64,000 nt of DNA from Poindextera sp035604135 (GTDB lineage Bacteria; Pseudomonadota; Alphaproteobacteria; Caulobacterales; Caulobacteraceae), in assembly GCA_035604135.1 (NCBI GenBank), contig DATNJB010000066.1:1-64000 (forward strand). The letters run 5' to 3'. The notes under the pieces were generated by a model. The model did not search any database, was not told the DNA's origin, and saw nothing but the letters and a program-made list of their open reading frames with translations. The first letter of the stretch is position 1. Each line of letters opens with the position of its first letter. Below, piece by piece: positions 41,775 to 52,599 of the stretch. A program made the position numbers and the translations under genes.

Positions 41775-41802
41775 GCCCCGGCGGGCGACCGCCGGGGCTT
41801 TT
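41775..41802 (+). terminator. Intrinsic terminator after the Bax-inhibitor-like gene
   Basis: GCCCCGGCGG and CCGCCGGGGC form a perfect 10-bp stem around GCGA, followed by TTTT. Confidence 0.92.
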
Positions 41803-41820
41803 CCTTGCTATGACGCCGGC

Positions 41821-42921
41821 ATGCAGGGGATCGAGCTTTCACGGCGCTTCTACCAGGAGCTGGTGCGTCCATGGCTGGCGAACGCCGCGCCGGGCCTGCC
41901 GCACGCGGCGGCCCTCCTGGGCTATGGGTCGGAGCTGCTCGGCTTCGACGACGCGATGTCGCAGGACCACAACTGGGGTCCGCGCGTGCACCTGTTCGTT
42001 GACGAGCCGGTGTTCGAGTCCGACGCCGACGCCATGGTCGCCGCGTTTGCGGAGGCCGCTCCGGACGCGTTCCTCGGCCACCCGATCGGCATGGCCAACC
42101 AGCCGCATGCGGCGGCGCACCGCCAGGCCGGGCGCGCCGACGTCCGCCACGGACTCGAGATCTGGACGCTGGCGCGGGCGCTGCGGTTTTGGGCCGGCCT
42201 CGCCCCCGGCGAGCCGCGCGACAATCTCGGCTGGCTTGGCCTGGCCGAGCAGCGCCTGATCGCCTTCACCGCCGGCGCAGTCTTCCACGACGACGACAGG
42301 CGGCTCACAGCCGAGCGCGAACGTCTGAGCCGATTCCCGCGCGACGTCCGGCTCTACAGGCTAGCCGGCCAGTGGCGGCGACTCGCCGAGGAGCAGCCTT
42401 TCGTGGGGCGGAACGGGGCCGCCGGTGAGGAACGCGGCTCGCGCGTGATCGCCGCTCGGCTGGTGCGCGACCTGATGCGGCTGGCGTTCCTGATCGAGGG
42501 CCGCTACGCACCCTATTCGAAGTGGTTCGGGACCGCCTTCGCCGCCCTGCCCTGCGCCACCGACATCGGTCGGAAACTGGACGCGGTGCTCGACGCCGCT
42601 GACTGGCGGACGCGCGATGCGGCGCTGGCGGAGGCGGCCCTCTCGCTCGGCGAACTGCAACTGACCCGCGGCGTGCCTGGCGCGATCCCGCCCCGCATCG
42701 TGCGCTTCCACGAACGGCCGTTCAGCGTGGTCAACAGCGAAGCGATGATCTCAGCGCTAATGGCGGCGATCGACGATGCGGCGCTGCGCGCGTTGCCGGT
42801 GATCGGCGGGCTGGATCAGGTGACCGATTCGACGCCGGTCGTCGAGGCGCCCGACCGCGCGAGGCGCGCGATGGCGGCGCTACTTCACGACCTTGAACCG
42901 GGCCCGGTCGAAGAAGCGTAG
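41821..42921 (+). CDS. DUF4037 family, nucleotidyltransferase-fold protein, 366 aa
   Basis: The N-terminal domain has LLGYGSELLGFDDAMSQDHNWGPRVHLFV, a nucleotidyltransferase-like GxGS...D pattern with an Asp/His cluster, and the rest is helical as in DUF4037. Activity and substrate are unknown. It begins 19 bp after the terminator of the previous gene and overlaps the convergent DUF2794 gene by 42 bp. Confidence 0.82.
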   Translation: MQGIELSRRFYQELVRPWLANAAPGLPHAAALLGYGSELLGFDDAMSQDHNWGPRVHLFVDEPVFESDADAMVAAFAEAAPDAFLGHPIGMANQPHAAAHRQAGRADVRHGLEIWTLARALRFWAGLAPGEPRDNLGWLGLAEQRLIAFTAGAVFHDDDRRLTAERERLSRFPRDVRLYRLAGQWRRLAEEQPFVGRNGAAGEERGSRVIAARLVRDLMRLAFLIEGRYAPYSKWFGTAFAALPCATDIGRKLDAVLDAADWRTRDAALAEAALSLGELQLTRGVPGAIPPRIVRFHERPFSVVNSEAMISALMAAIDDAALRALPVIGGLDQVTDSTPVVEAPDRARRAMAALLHDLEPGPVEEA

Positions 42922-43224
42922 GACGGCGTCGAGCTCGCGGCCCCGCTTCAGCACCTGGCCGTTCTGGCCGACGATGGCCCATTGGCCCTGCCGTCGCGCG
43001 AGGGCCGGGCGCTTCTCGATGCGATAGGCGGGCTGTTCCGACGCGCGGCGGTAGACCGAGAAGATCGCCGAGTCGCTGAGGCCGTCGATGGCATAGTCGC
43101 GCCACTCGCCGGCGGCGACCTTCAATCCGTAAAGGCCGAGCAGCCGGTCGAGCTCGCGGCGCTCGAAGAAGACCAGGGGAACAGCCCGCGGCCCGGGACC
43201 CACATCGAGACTCATCGGGGGCAT
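42880..43224 (-). CDS. DUF2794 family protein, 114 aa
   Basis: Strong match to the alphaproteobacterial DUF2794 pattern: VFFERRELDRLLGLYGLKVAAGEWRDYAIDGLSDSAIFSVYRR and YRIEKRPALARRQGQWAIV. Function unknown. An ATG at 43212 is an alternative start. Its promoter lies in 43225-43430. Confidence 0.85.
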   Translation of the reverse strand: MPPMSLDVGPGPRAVPLVFFERRELDRLLGLYGLKVAAGEWRDYAIDGLSDSAIFSVYRRASEQPAYRIEKRPALARRQGQWAIVGQNGQVLKRGRELDAVLRFFDRARFKVVK

Positions 43225-43497
43225 AGTTAAGGGTCAAACGGCTTGGCGGCGAGGGGTGAGTCCACGCTCGCGCGCCACGCGCCACGAAATGACCTTATTT
43301 CCGACGCCGACGCGCCCGCTTGCGCCGCCAACGTTCCCTGGTCGGCCGCTCAGCCCCGGATGTTCCGGAATCTGAACAGCCCCCCAGCCCCCCGGGTCCT
43401 GGGTGAGACGGTCGGCCTTGAGAAGAAGAACAGAAGCCCGCGCGGCCCAAATGCCCCCCTCTGGCCGCGCGGGCTATTCTTTTGCCGATAGAGCCGT
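43225..43497. other. Intergenic region with C-rich repeats; possible plus-strand small RNA
   Basis: Besides the DUF2794 promoter, it contains CCGGA-TGT-TCCGG (about 43357-43369), two C-rich boxes (AGCCCCCCAGCCCCCCGGG) and a strong hairpin with T-rich DNA on both sides. A plus-strand RNA ending at the terminator 43436-43484 is possible, but no promoter motif of a known class was found. Confidence 0.35.
43436..43484. terminator. Bidirectional intrinsic terminator
   Basis: GCCCGCGCGGCC (43436-43447) and GGCCGCGCGGGC (43463-43474) are perfect 12-bp arms. On the plus strand TATTCTTTT follows; on the minus strand the 3' flank is also pyrimidine-rich (TTCTGTTCTTCTTC), so it can end the DUF1223 transcript. 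Confidence 0.85.
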
Positions 43498-44199
43498 CTA
43501 GGAGCGCGCGAGCGCGATGACGCGTCCGTTGCGCAGCCCCTGGATAATCACCACCGTCTTCAGGTCGCGGTCGTCCGGCGCCCGCAAGCGGACGCTCAAC
43601 CACTGGCCGCGCCAAACGCCGAGCCGGGAGAGTTCGCGTACGACGTTGTGCTCCACCACCGTCTGGCCGCGATTGTCGCCGGCCAGCACCCTGACCGATT
43701 GGTCGCCCGGCTCGTAGCGCACCAGCCAGACCGCGGCGCCGCCGGCAGGCGCGGCGCCCGCATGGATGACGAACCGTCCCTTGGTCAACAGCGTCTGCGG
43801 GGGCGGGCCGGACTCGCGCTCGGCGGTGCGGATAAGCTTGTCGACCGTCTCGCGATCGACCGCCGCCGCCTGCAGGCGACCGTCGACGACCACCTGCGGG
43901 GTGTAGACGTCGCGCAGGGCCAGCGCGCGCATGTAGAGCTTCTGCCGCTCGGTGAACTCGGGCTTGGCCATGGTGTCGCGCCAGCCGAGATAGTCCCAGT
44001 AGTCGACCGGAAACGTGAGCGCGAGCACGCGCGGCCGCTGATCGAGCGCGCTGATCAGCGCGCCCGACTTCACGCAGGAGGAGCAGCCCTGGCTGGTGAA
44101 GAGCTCCACCAGCACGGTCGCACGCGGCGACACGGCGCCGGCTCGCCCCGCCGCCGCCAGCGCAACGCTGAACAGAAGAGCAAGCGCGGCCTTTCGCAT
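43498..44199 (-). CDS. DUF1223 secreted thioredoxin-like protein, 233 aa
   Basis: Signal peptide (ALALLFSVALAAAGRAGA) followed by a thioredoxin-like CxxC in ELFTSQGCSSCVKSG (Cys39, Cys42) and the family segment FPVDYWDYLGWRDTMAKPEFTERQ. The family is periplasmic and uncharacterised. ATG 44199 begins the signal peptide; a TTG three codons earlier is also possible. Confidence 0.86.
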   Translation of the reverse strand: MRKAALALLFSVALAAAGRAGAVSPRATVLVELFTSQGCSSCVKSGALISALDQRPRVLALTFPVDYWDYLGWRDTMAKPEFTERQKLYMRALALRDVYTPQVVVDGRLQAAAVDRETVDKLIRTAERESGPPPQTLLTKGRFVIHAGAAPAGGAAVWLVRYEPGDQSVRVLAGDNRGQTVVEHNVVRELSRLGVWRGQWLSVRLRAPDDRDLKTVVIIQGLRNGRVIALARS

Positions 44200-44266
44200 C
44201 GCGGTCAATTAAGCGGCTTTTCCGGCTCGGCGCGTCTCACGAGGCCGTGAGACCGCCTTGAGCCGC

Positions 44267-46960
<2,694 letters not shown>

Positions 46961-47122
46961 GGAAGGACGCCTTTCTCTGCTCTGGGCCGCCCGAAAACCG
47001 GTCGCGGGATCGCGCGCATTGAAGGAAGGACACACAGCGTCCAGCCTCGCGCCGCGTGAGCCCCGCACGGCCGCGCTCCTCATAGCTCTCGGCGCGCGCC
47101 GCGTCCACGCGGCGACCCTTTG

Positions 47123-47737
47123 ATGATCAAGGGAATCGCCATTCGATCCCTCGCGCTCGCGCGCGGCGACCGCGTTCTGATCGAGGGGCTCGATCTCGAC
47201 GTCGCCAGCGGCGAGGCGGTCGTACTGAGTGGACCGAACGGGGCCGGCAAGACCAGCCTGTTGCGCGCCGTGGCCGGGCTCATCCGGCCGCTCTCCGGCC
47301 GCATCGCCATCGAAGGCGACTTGGGCGAGATTCCCCTCGAGGACGCGATCGCGCGCGAGGCGCACCTGATCGGCCATCAGGACGCGCTGAAGACGGCCCG
47401 CCGCGCTTGGGACGAGGTGCTGTTCCAGGTGCGCTGGACGGGCGGCACGGCGGACTCGGCAAAGGCGGCCTGCGCGCGGATGGGGCTGAACGCGCTGCTC
47501 GACCTGCCGGTGCGCAAGCTTTCCGCCGGCCAGCGCCGCAGGCTGGCGCTCATCCGTCTGAGCGCGAGCCCGCGCGGTCTCTGGCTGCTGGACGAGCCGC
47601 TGGCGCCCCTGGACCGCGTGCAGCGCGCCCGCTTCGGTGAGCTCATGATCGAACACCTCGCCCGCGGCGGGCTCATCCTCGCCGCAGCGCACGACCCACT
47701 GCCGGTGAAGAGCCGCACGATCGAGATCGCCGCGTGA
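47123..47737 (+). CDS. ccmA: Cytochrome c maturation ABC transporter ATPase CcmA, 204 aa
   Basis: Walker A SGPNGAGKTSLLRAVAG, signature LSAGQRRRLAL, Walker B LWLLDEPLAPLD. CcmA with CcmB releases holo-CcmE in haem delivery. It overlaps ccmB by 4 bp (GTGA). First gene of ccmABCDG; ccmE, ccmF and ccmH are not in the window. Confidence 0.94.
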   Translation: MIKGIAIRSLALARGDRVLIEGLDLDVASGEAVVLSGPNGAGKTSLLRAVAGLIRPLSGRIAIEGDLGEIPLEDAIAREAHLIGHQDALKTARRAWDEVLFQVRWTGGTADSAKAACARMGLNALLDLPVRKLSAGQRRRLALIRLSASPRGLWLLDEPLAPLDRVQRARFGELMIEHLARGGLILAAAHDPLPVKSRTIEIAA

Positions 47738-48399
47738 GCGGATTTGCCGTCATCCTGCGCCGGGAACTGGCGTTGAGCTGGGCCGGCGGCGGCGGGCCGC
47801 TCTTGGCGCTCGGCTTCTTCGTCGCCATCACCAGCCTCATGCCGCTCGCGCTCGGCGCGGATGCGGCGAGGTTGGCCGAGGCGGCCCCAGGACTCGCCTG
47901 GCTGGTGCTGGCGCTGGCCTCGCTGATCTCGCTCGAGCGGCTGTTCGAGCGTGACTACGAGGACGGCGCGCTCGACCTCATCGCCCTTGGCCCCGCGCCG
48001 CTGGAGCTCGCCGCGTTCGCCAAGGCGCTGGCTCAATGGGTCACCACCCAGGCGCCCCTGGCGCTGGCCGCGCCGGTGATCCTGGCTGCGCTCGGCGCGC
48101 CCTGGCGGCTCGCGCCGGTGACGATAGCCGCCGGCCTGGTCGGCGGTCTGGGCTTCGCGTTCCTGGGCGGCGTCGGCGCGGCGCTGGCGTTGGGCAGCCG
48201 ACGTGGCGGCGTGCTCATCGCGCTGATCGTCCTGCCGCTTTTCACCCCGCCGGTGATCTTTGGCGCGGGCGCGATCGAAGCCTTCGCGGCCGGCCTCGAC
48301 TGGCGCACCCCGCTCTTGCTGCTCTCGGCCTACGGGCTCGCGGCTGCGGCGCTCTGTCCGTTCGCCATGGCGGCGGCGGCCAGGAACGCGCTATCCTGA
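47734..48399 (+). CDS. ccmB: Haem exporter permease CcmB, 221 aa
   Basis: Six hydrophobic segments and the CcmB layout: ILRRELALSWAGGGGPLLALGFF at the start and LERLFERDYEDGALDLIALGP in the first loop. GTG start overlapping ccmA. Partner of CcmA in the inner membrane. Confidence 0.93.
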   Translation: MSGFAVILRRELALSWAGGGGPLLALGFFVAITSLMPLALGADAARLAEAAPGLAWLVLALASLISLERLFERDYEDGALDLIALGPAPLELAAFAKALAQWVTTQAPLALAAPVILAALGAPWRLAPVTIAAGLVGGLGFAFLGGVGAALALGSRRGGVLIALIVLPLFTPPVIFGAGAIEAFAAGLDWRTPLLLLSAYGLAAAALCPFAMAAAARNALS

Positions 48400-48409
48400 G
48401 CGCGCATCG

Positions 48410-49132
48410 ATGATGATTCCGGCCCTGGCCAATCCCGAGCGGTTCATGGCGTTCTCGCGCTGGGCCGCTCCCCTGTTCGGCGCCATCGCCGTCGTCCTAC
48501 TGGCTGCGGGCCTGGTGCTCGATTTCCGCGCGCCGCCCGACTACCAGCAGGGTTACGCGGTCCACATCATGTTCATCCACGTGCCGGCCGCCTGGATGAG
48601 CCTCTTCATCTACGCCTGTCTTGGCGGGGCCAGCTTGCTGAGCCTGGTCTTTCGCCATGCGCTGGCGCAGGCCGCCGCGCGCGCCGCCGCCCCGTTGGGC
48701 GCCGCCGTCACGCTGCTCGCGCTGATCACCGGCTCGTTGTGGGGCAAGCCCACGTGGGGCGCTTGGTGGGTGTGGGGCGATCCCAGACTGACGTCGGTGC
48801 TCGTGCTCTTCCTCTTCTACCTCGCCTACCTCGCTCTCGACGCCTCGATCGAGGACGACGCGCGCGCGGCGCCGGCGACCTCGATCCTGGCGCTCGTCGG
48901 GCTGATCAACCTGCCGATCGTGCATTTCTCCGTGACTTGGTGGCGGAGCCTGCACCAGGGCTCGTCGGTGTTCCGCGCCGGCGGCCCGGCGATGCCGGCG
49001 ACCTACCTCGCGCCGTTGCTGGTCATGGGGCTGGCCTACATGGCGGGGTTCGGCGCGCTTTGGCTGGTGCGCATCCGCGGCGAGGTCTGGCGCCGGCGGG
49101 CGCTGGCGCGCGCCGTTCGAAGGGCGGGGTGA
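48410..49132 (+). CDS. ccmC: Haem-handling protein CcmC, 240 aa
   Basis: The tryptophan-rich WWD motif is clear (GKPTWGAWWVWGDPRLTSVLVLFLFYLAYLAL), as are MFIHVPAAWMSLFIYA and the later VHFSVTWWRSLHQGSSV. Six membrane helices. It presents haem to CcmE. A second ATG directly follows the first at 48413. Confidence 0.95.
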   Translation: MMIPALANPERFMAFSRWAAPLFGAIAVVLLAAGLVLDFRAPPDYQQGYAVHIMFIHVPAAWMSLFIYACLGGASLLSLVFRHALAQAAARAAAPLGAAVTLLALITGSLWGKPTWGAWWVWGDPRLTSVLVLFLFYLAYLALDASIEDDARAAPATSILALVGLINLPIVHFSVTWWRSLHQGSSVFRAGGPAMPATYLAPLLVMGLAYMAGFGALWLVRIRGEVWRRRALARAVRRAG

Positions 49133-49137
49133 GCACG

Positions 49138-49299
49138 ATGTTCGACTTCGACGCCGGCAAGTACGGCCCCTACGTCTGGCCGGCCTACGCCATAACCGCG
49201 CTGGTCATCGCCGCGCTGGTCCTGGACAGCCTCATGCGGGCGCGGCGCTGGCGGCGGGCGGCCGAGGCGGCGGCCAACGACGGGGCAGGCGCGTCATGA
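49138..49299 (+). CDS. ccmD: Haem exporter protein CcmD, 53 aa
   Basis: A single-helix protein between ccmC and ccmG: FDAGKYGPYVWPAYAITALVIAALVLDSLMRARRWRR, with the aromatic YxxYVWPAY entry typical of CcmD. It stabilises the CcmC-CcmE complex. The ATG follows ccmC by 5 bp, and its stop overlaps the ccmG ATG (ATGA). Confidence 0.9.
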   Translation: MFDFDAGKYGPYVWPAYAITALVIAALVLDSLMRARRWRRAAEAAANDGAGAS

Positions 49300-49823
49300 A
49301 ACGCTGGCTCGCGCTTGCGCCAATCGCCGTCCTGCTCGGCCTTGGCGCCCTTTTCGCCGGCTCGGCGCTCCGTCACGATCCGCACTACGAGCCGGCCGCC
49401 TTGGTCGGCCAGCCGCTGCCGGACGAGACCCTGACCCCGCTCGATGGCGGCGACGCGGTTGAGCTGAAGGCCGCTGCGCCCCCGGGCACGCTGGTCAACT
49501 TCTTCGCCTACTGGTGCGCGCCCTGCCAGCAGGAGCAGCCGGTGCTCATGGCGCTGAAGGCGCAGGGCGTCCGGGTGATCGGCATCGTCTCCCCCTGGCG
49601 CTACAGCGCCCAGGCCACGCACGCCATGCTCGCCCGCACCGGCGATCCCTATGCGGCCACGCTGGTCGATCGCGACGGCCGCGCTGGACTCGACTTCGGC
49701 GTCTCCGGCGTTCCCGAAACCTTCGTGGTCGGCCCTGACGGACGGATCGCCGCCAAGGTTGCGCTGCCGCTGACTCCGGCAAGCGCCGAGGCCCTGGTCG
49801 AGGATGGCGCGGAGCAGCGTTAA
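49296..49823 (+). CDS. ccmG: Thiol:disulphide interchange protein CcmG (DsbE), 175 aa
   Basis: N-terminal anchor (LALAPIAVLLGLGALFAG) and a thioredoxin fold with active site FFAYWCAPCQQEQP (Cys74, Cys77), followed by the cis-Pro region SGVPETFVVGPDG. It keeps apocytochrome c cysteines reduced in the periplasm. Its stop codon lies inside a CtrA-type site. Confidence 0.93.
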   Translation: MKRWLALAPIAVLLGLGALFAGSALRHDPHYEPAALVGQPLPDETLTPLDGGDAVELKAAAPPGTLVNFFAYWCAPCQQEQPVLMALKAQGVRVIGIVSPWRYSAQATHAMLARTGDPYAATLVDRDGRAGLDFGVSGVPETFVVGPDGRIAAKVALPLTPASAEALVEDGAEQR

Positions 49824-49836
49824 GCTGCGGTTAACC
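49820..49836 (+). promoter_or_regulatory. CtrA-type binding site
   Basis: TTAA (49820-49823), 7 bp, TTAACC (49831-49836) then AT: matches the CtrA consensus TTAA-N7-TTAACC. It lies 56 bp before the ATG of the 82-aa gene and overlaps the ccmG stop codon. Confidence 0.65.
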
Positions 49837-49891
49837 ATAAATCGGCGCATGAAGGCGCCCGCACGCGACGGCGAAGCAGGGAGGCTCGCGC

Positions 49892-50140
49892 ATGGCGCTT
49901 CCACCGATCTCGGGCCAGCCCGCGCCCCGTTTGCAGGCGGCGAGCGACGCGCGCGCCGCGGCGCAACGGGCCTTCTTCGAAGCCGCGCTCGGGCGAGCGC
50001 CAGCGCAGCTCCCGGCGGCGCCCCCGGCGAAGGTCGGGCCGGCGATCGCAGCCAACCGGGCCACCGCGGCCGCGACGGTCGAGGCGCCGCAGCCGGCCGC
50101 GAGCGCGCGGCCGGGATCGCTGGTGAATATCGTCGTGTGA
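49892..50140 (+). CDS. Small Ala/Pro-rich hypothetical protein, 82 aa
   Basis: ATG 49892 follows AGGGAGG. The protein has a helical N-terminal half (DARAAAQRAFFEAALG), a low-complexity middle and a distinct end RPGSLVNIVV. No signal peptide. The perfect CtrA-type site upstream suggests cell-cycle-regulated expression. I do not recognise the family, though the pattern looks like a short conserved Caulobacterales protein. Confidence 0.7.
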   Translation: MALPPISGQPAPRLQAASDARAAAQRAFFEAALGRAPAQLPAAPPAKVGPAIAANRATAAATVEAPQPAASARPGSLVNIVV

Positions 50141-50144
50141 GGCG

Positions 50145-50885
50145 CTAAGCGGGGCTGGCCGGCGCCACGGCGAGCGACTTCTTCGACTTCTTCTTCTTGG
50201 TGCCCTTGGCGGCTTTCGGCGGCTTGGCCGCTTTCGCCGGTTTCACCGCCTTCGCGGTGGCGGCGGTCGTCTTTTTGAGCGGCTTGGCAGGCTTGGCGGT
50301 CTTCGCTGGCTTGGCCGCCTTTTCGGCCTTCTCGGCCTTCGACGCCTTGGTCTTCTTTTTCTTCTTCGGCTTCGGTGCCGTCGCCGGGGTCTCGGACTCG
50401 GCCATGGTTTCCGCGACCCGACCCATGTCGCGCAGCACGCCGAGGAAAGCGTCGCGCTTGCGGGTCGGCAAGAGCTTCATGATCCGCGCATCGGCGGCGG
50501 CCACGCGCGGCTTGGCCGCTTCCAGCGCCGCCCGGCCGGGGCTTGTGAGGCTGACGGTGTTGGCGCGCGCGTCGGCGGTCGAGCGCTGCCGGGCGAGCAG
50601 GCCCTTGCCGATCATCCGCGCCACCAGGTCGGCGAGCGTCGAGCGGTCGATGCCGGTGGAGCGCACGAGGTCGGTCTGGGTCAGACCTTCCTGGGCGGCG
50701 ACGGCGGCGAGCACGGCATACTGCCGCTGGGTGACCGCATCGGGCCCGGTTTCTTCGGCGTAAATGTCCAACGCGAGCTGCAATGCTCGGTGCAACAGGT
50801 GGCTCGGCGAGCGATCCAGCGCCTTGCTAGCCTCGATCTTCTTGCCGGCTTTCTTGCCCCCCGGCTTTGTTTTCAGCTTCGCCAT
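50145..50885 (-). CDS. MarR-family regulator with histone H1-like Lys/Ala/Pro tail, 246 aa
   Basis: Residues about 30-150 form a MarR winged helix (TQRQYAVLAAVAAQEGLTQTDLVRSTGIDRSTLADLVARMIGKGLLAR). The remaining ~80 residues are a long run of KAxKPAK-type repeats with poly-Lys, like eukaryotic H1 or bacterial AlgP-type tails, which would bind DNA non-specifically. ATG 50885 was used; a GTG one codon earlier is possible. Ligand and targets unknown. Confidence 0.86.
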   Translation of the reverse strand: MAKLKTKPGGKKAGKKIEASKALDRSPSHLLHRALQLALDIYAEETGPDAVTQRQYAVLAAVAAQEGLTQTDLVRSTGIDRSTLADLVARMIGKGLLARQRSTADARANTVSLTSPGRAALEAAKPRVAAADARIMKLLPTRKRDAFLGVLRDMGRVAETMAESETPATAPKPKKKKKTKASKAEKAEKAAKPAKTAKPAKPLKKTTAATAKAVKPAKAAKPPKAAKGTKKKKSKKSLAVAPASPA

Positions 50886-50983
50886 CACCCCAATCCAAGC
50901 GCAACCGTCGCCATTACCTTAGCGCGGCTGTACGTCGATTTGAAGACATACCTTCCGTACACGCTGCAAGCAGGCGTGCGCGC

Positions 50984-51658
50984 CTAGTCGGTCGGCGGCG
51001 GCGGCGGTTCATGCGTCTTCAAGTGCTTCATCATGAACGGGATCTGCGCCGCCGAGAACAGAAGCACGCAAATCCACTGGCCGAGCGTGTGGAACTCGAC
51101 CCAGACCCAATCGGACTGTGTTCGCCACACCGCCTCGTTCAGCGCCGCCATCGCGACGAAGTAGACCGCGTAGCGGACGGTCAGCGCCCGCCATGCGACG
51201 TCTGGTAGGGCCAATGCCTCGCCTAGCAGCCACTTCAGCGGATTGCGCCGCAATCCGAGCCCCGCCAGCAGGGCCGCGGCGAAGATTAGATTGACCGCGG
51301 TCGGCTTGATTTTGGTGAAACGGGCGTCGTGCAGCACGAGCGTCAGCCCACCGAAGATGAAGGCGAACCCGCCGGCGATCAGCGGCATCGGCGCGAGGCG
51401 CCGCTCGGCCGCAAGTCCGACGAGGAGCGCGACCGCCGAACCGGCGACGAGCCAGCCGGTGGCGGCGATCAGATCGGGGGGCGCGGCGCCTCCCCACGCC
51501 AGAGCCCAGGGAAGCGGGCCCGCCGTCGCGACGAACCGAAGGCGGAGGAAGTAGGCCGCCGCAAAGGTGGCGATGCCGCCATAGTCGACGATGAGGCGGA
51601 TGACGCCGTGCGCCCGGCCGCGCCGCATGCCAGCCCCCGCGGACACTGGCTCGCTCAA
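50984..51658 (-). CDS. ispZ: YciB/IspZ-type septation-linked membrane protein, 224 aa
   Basis: Five or more membrane segments and the family core DARFTKIKPTAVNLIFAAALLAGLGL. YciB (IspA/IspZ) is linked to cell-envelope synthesis and septation. TTG 51658 overlaps the ftsY stop (TTGA); ATG 51628 is an alternative. Last gene of dapF-mtaB-ftsY-ispZ. Confidence 0.87.
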   Translation of the reverse strand: MSEPVSAGAGMRRGRAHGVIRLIVDYGGIATFAAAYFLRLRFVATAGPLPWALAWGGAAPPDLIAATGWLVAGSAVALLVGLAAERRLAPMPLIAGGFAFIFGGLTLVLHDARFTKIKPTAVNLIFAAALLAGLGLRRNPLKWLLGEALALPDVAWRALTVRYAVYFVAMAALNEAVWRTQSDWVWVEFHTLGQWICVLLFSAAQIPFMMKHLKTHEPPPPPTD

Positions 51659-52599
51659 ACCGCGTCCAGCCCGACCAGCGAGCGGGAGAAGGCCTGCGCG
51701 TCGAACGGCTGCAGGTCGTCGATGCCCTCGCCGACGCCGATCAGCTTGATCGGCGCGTCCGATGCCTGGGCGACCGGCACGAGCACGCCGCCGCGCGCGG
51801 TGCCGTCCAGCTTGGTCATGACGATCCCGGTCACGCCAGCCGTGTTGCCGAAGACGTGTTCCTGCGCCAGAGCGTTGCGCCCGACGGTCGCGTCGAGAAC
51901 GAGCAGCGTCTCATGCGGCGCCTCGGGGTCGACCTTCTTCAGCACGCGCACGATCTTGAGCAGCTCGTCCATCAAGCCGGTCTTGTTCTGCAGGCGGCCG
52001 GCGGTGTCGATGAGCACGACGTCGTAGCCTTCCGCCTTCGCCCGCTCGAGCCCCTCGAAGGCGAGCCCCGCTGCGTCAGCGTCCGGCGCGCCGGACACGA
52101 AGGCCGCGCCCGCCCGGTCGGCCCAGATCTTCAGCTGTTCGACCGCCGCGGCGCGGAACGTGTCGCCAGCGACCACGAGAACCTTGGCCCCCTGCCCCGT
52201 GAGGTCGGCGGCGATCTTGCCAAGCGTCGTGGTCTTGCCCGATCCGTTCACCCCCACGAAGAGCACGACGAACGGCCGCGGGCCGTCGAGGGCGTCAAAC
52301 CGCCCCTGCCGGGGGCTGAGCTCGGCGGCGATCGCTTCGGCGAGCGCCTGTTTGATCTCAGCCTCGTCGCACTCGCGTCCGAAGCGCTCGCCGGCGAAGC
52401 GTTCGGTGATCCGCCGCGCCGCCTGCGGACCAAGGTCGGCCTCGATCAGCATGTCCTCGAGCTCGTCCAACCTGGCCTGGTCGAGAGGCTTCTTGATGAA
52501 GACCGAGACGATCTCGGTCGACATCTGTCGCGAGGAACGCGACAGGCCGTCGGCCAGCCTGCGGAGCCAGCCGGGCTTGCGCGACTCCGTCTCGCTCAC
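51655..52599 (-). CDS. ftsY: Signal recognition particle receptor FtsY, 314 aa
   Basis: SRP GTPase: N-domain helices, G1 GVNGSGKTTTLGKIA, DTAGRLQNKTGLMDEL, G4 TKLDGTARGG, and the GVGEGIDDLQPFD end. The acidic A-domain is absent, giving a short alphaproteobacterial type. GTG 52599 overlaps the mtaB stop (GTGA). Docks ribosome-SRP complexes at the membrane. Confidence 0.95.
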   Translation of the reverse strand: MSETESRKPGWLRRLADGLSRSSRQMSTEIVSVFIKKPLDQARLDELEDMLIEADLGPQAARRITERFAGERFGRECDEAEIKQALAEAIAAELSPRQGRFDALDGPRPFVVLFVGVNGSGKTTTLGKIAADLTGQGAKVLVVAGDTFRAAAVEQLKIWADRAGAAFVSGAPDADAAGLAFEGLERAKAEGYDVVLIDTAGRLQNKTGLMDELLKIVRVLKKVDPEAPHETLLVLDATVGRNALAQEHVFGNTAGVTGIVMTKLDGTARGGVLVPVAQASDAPIKLIGVGEGIDDLQPFDAQAFSRSLVGLDAV

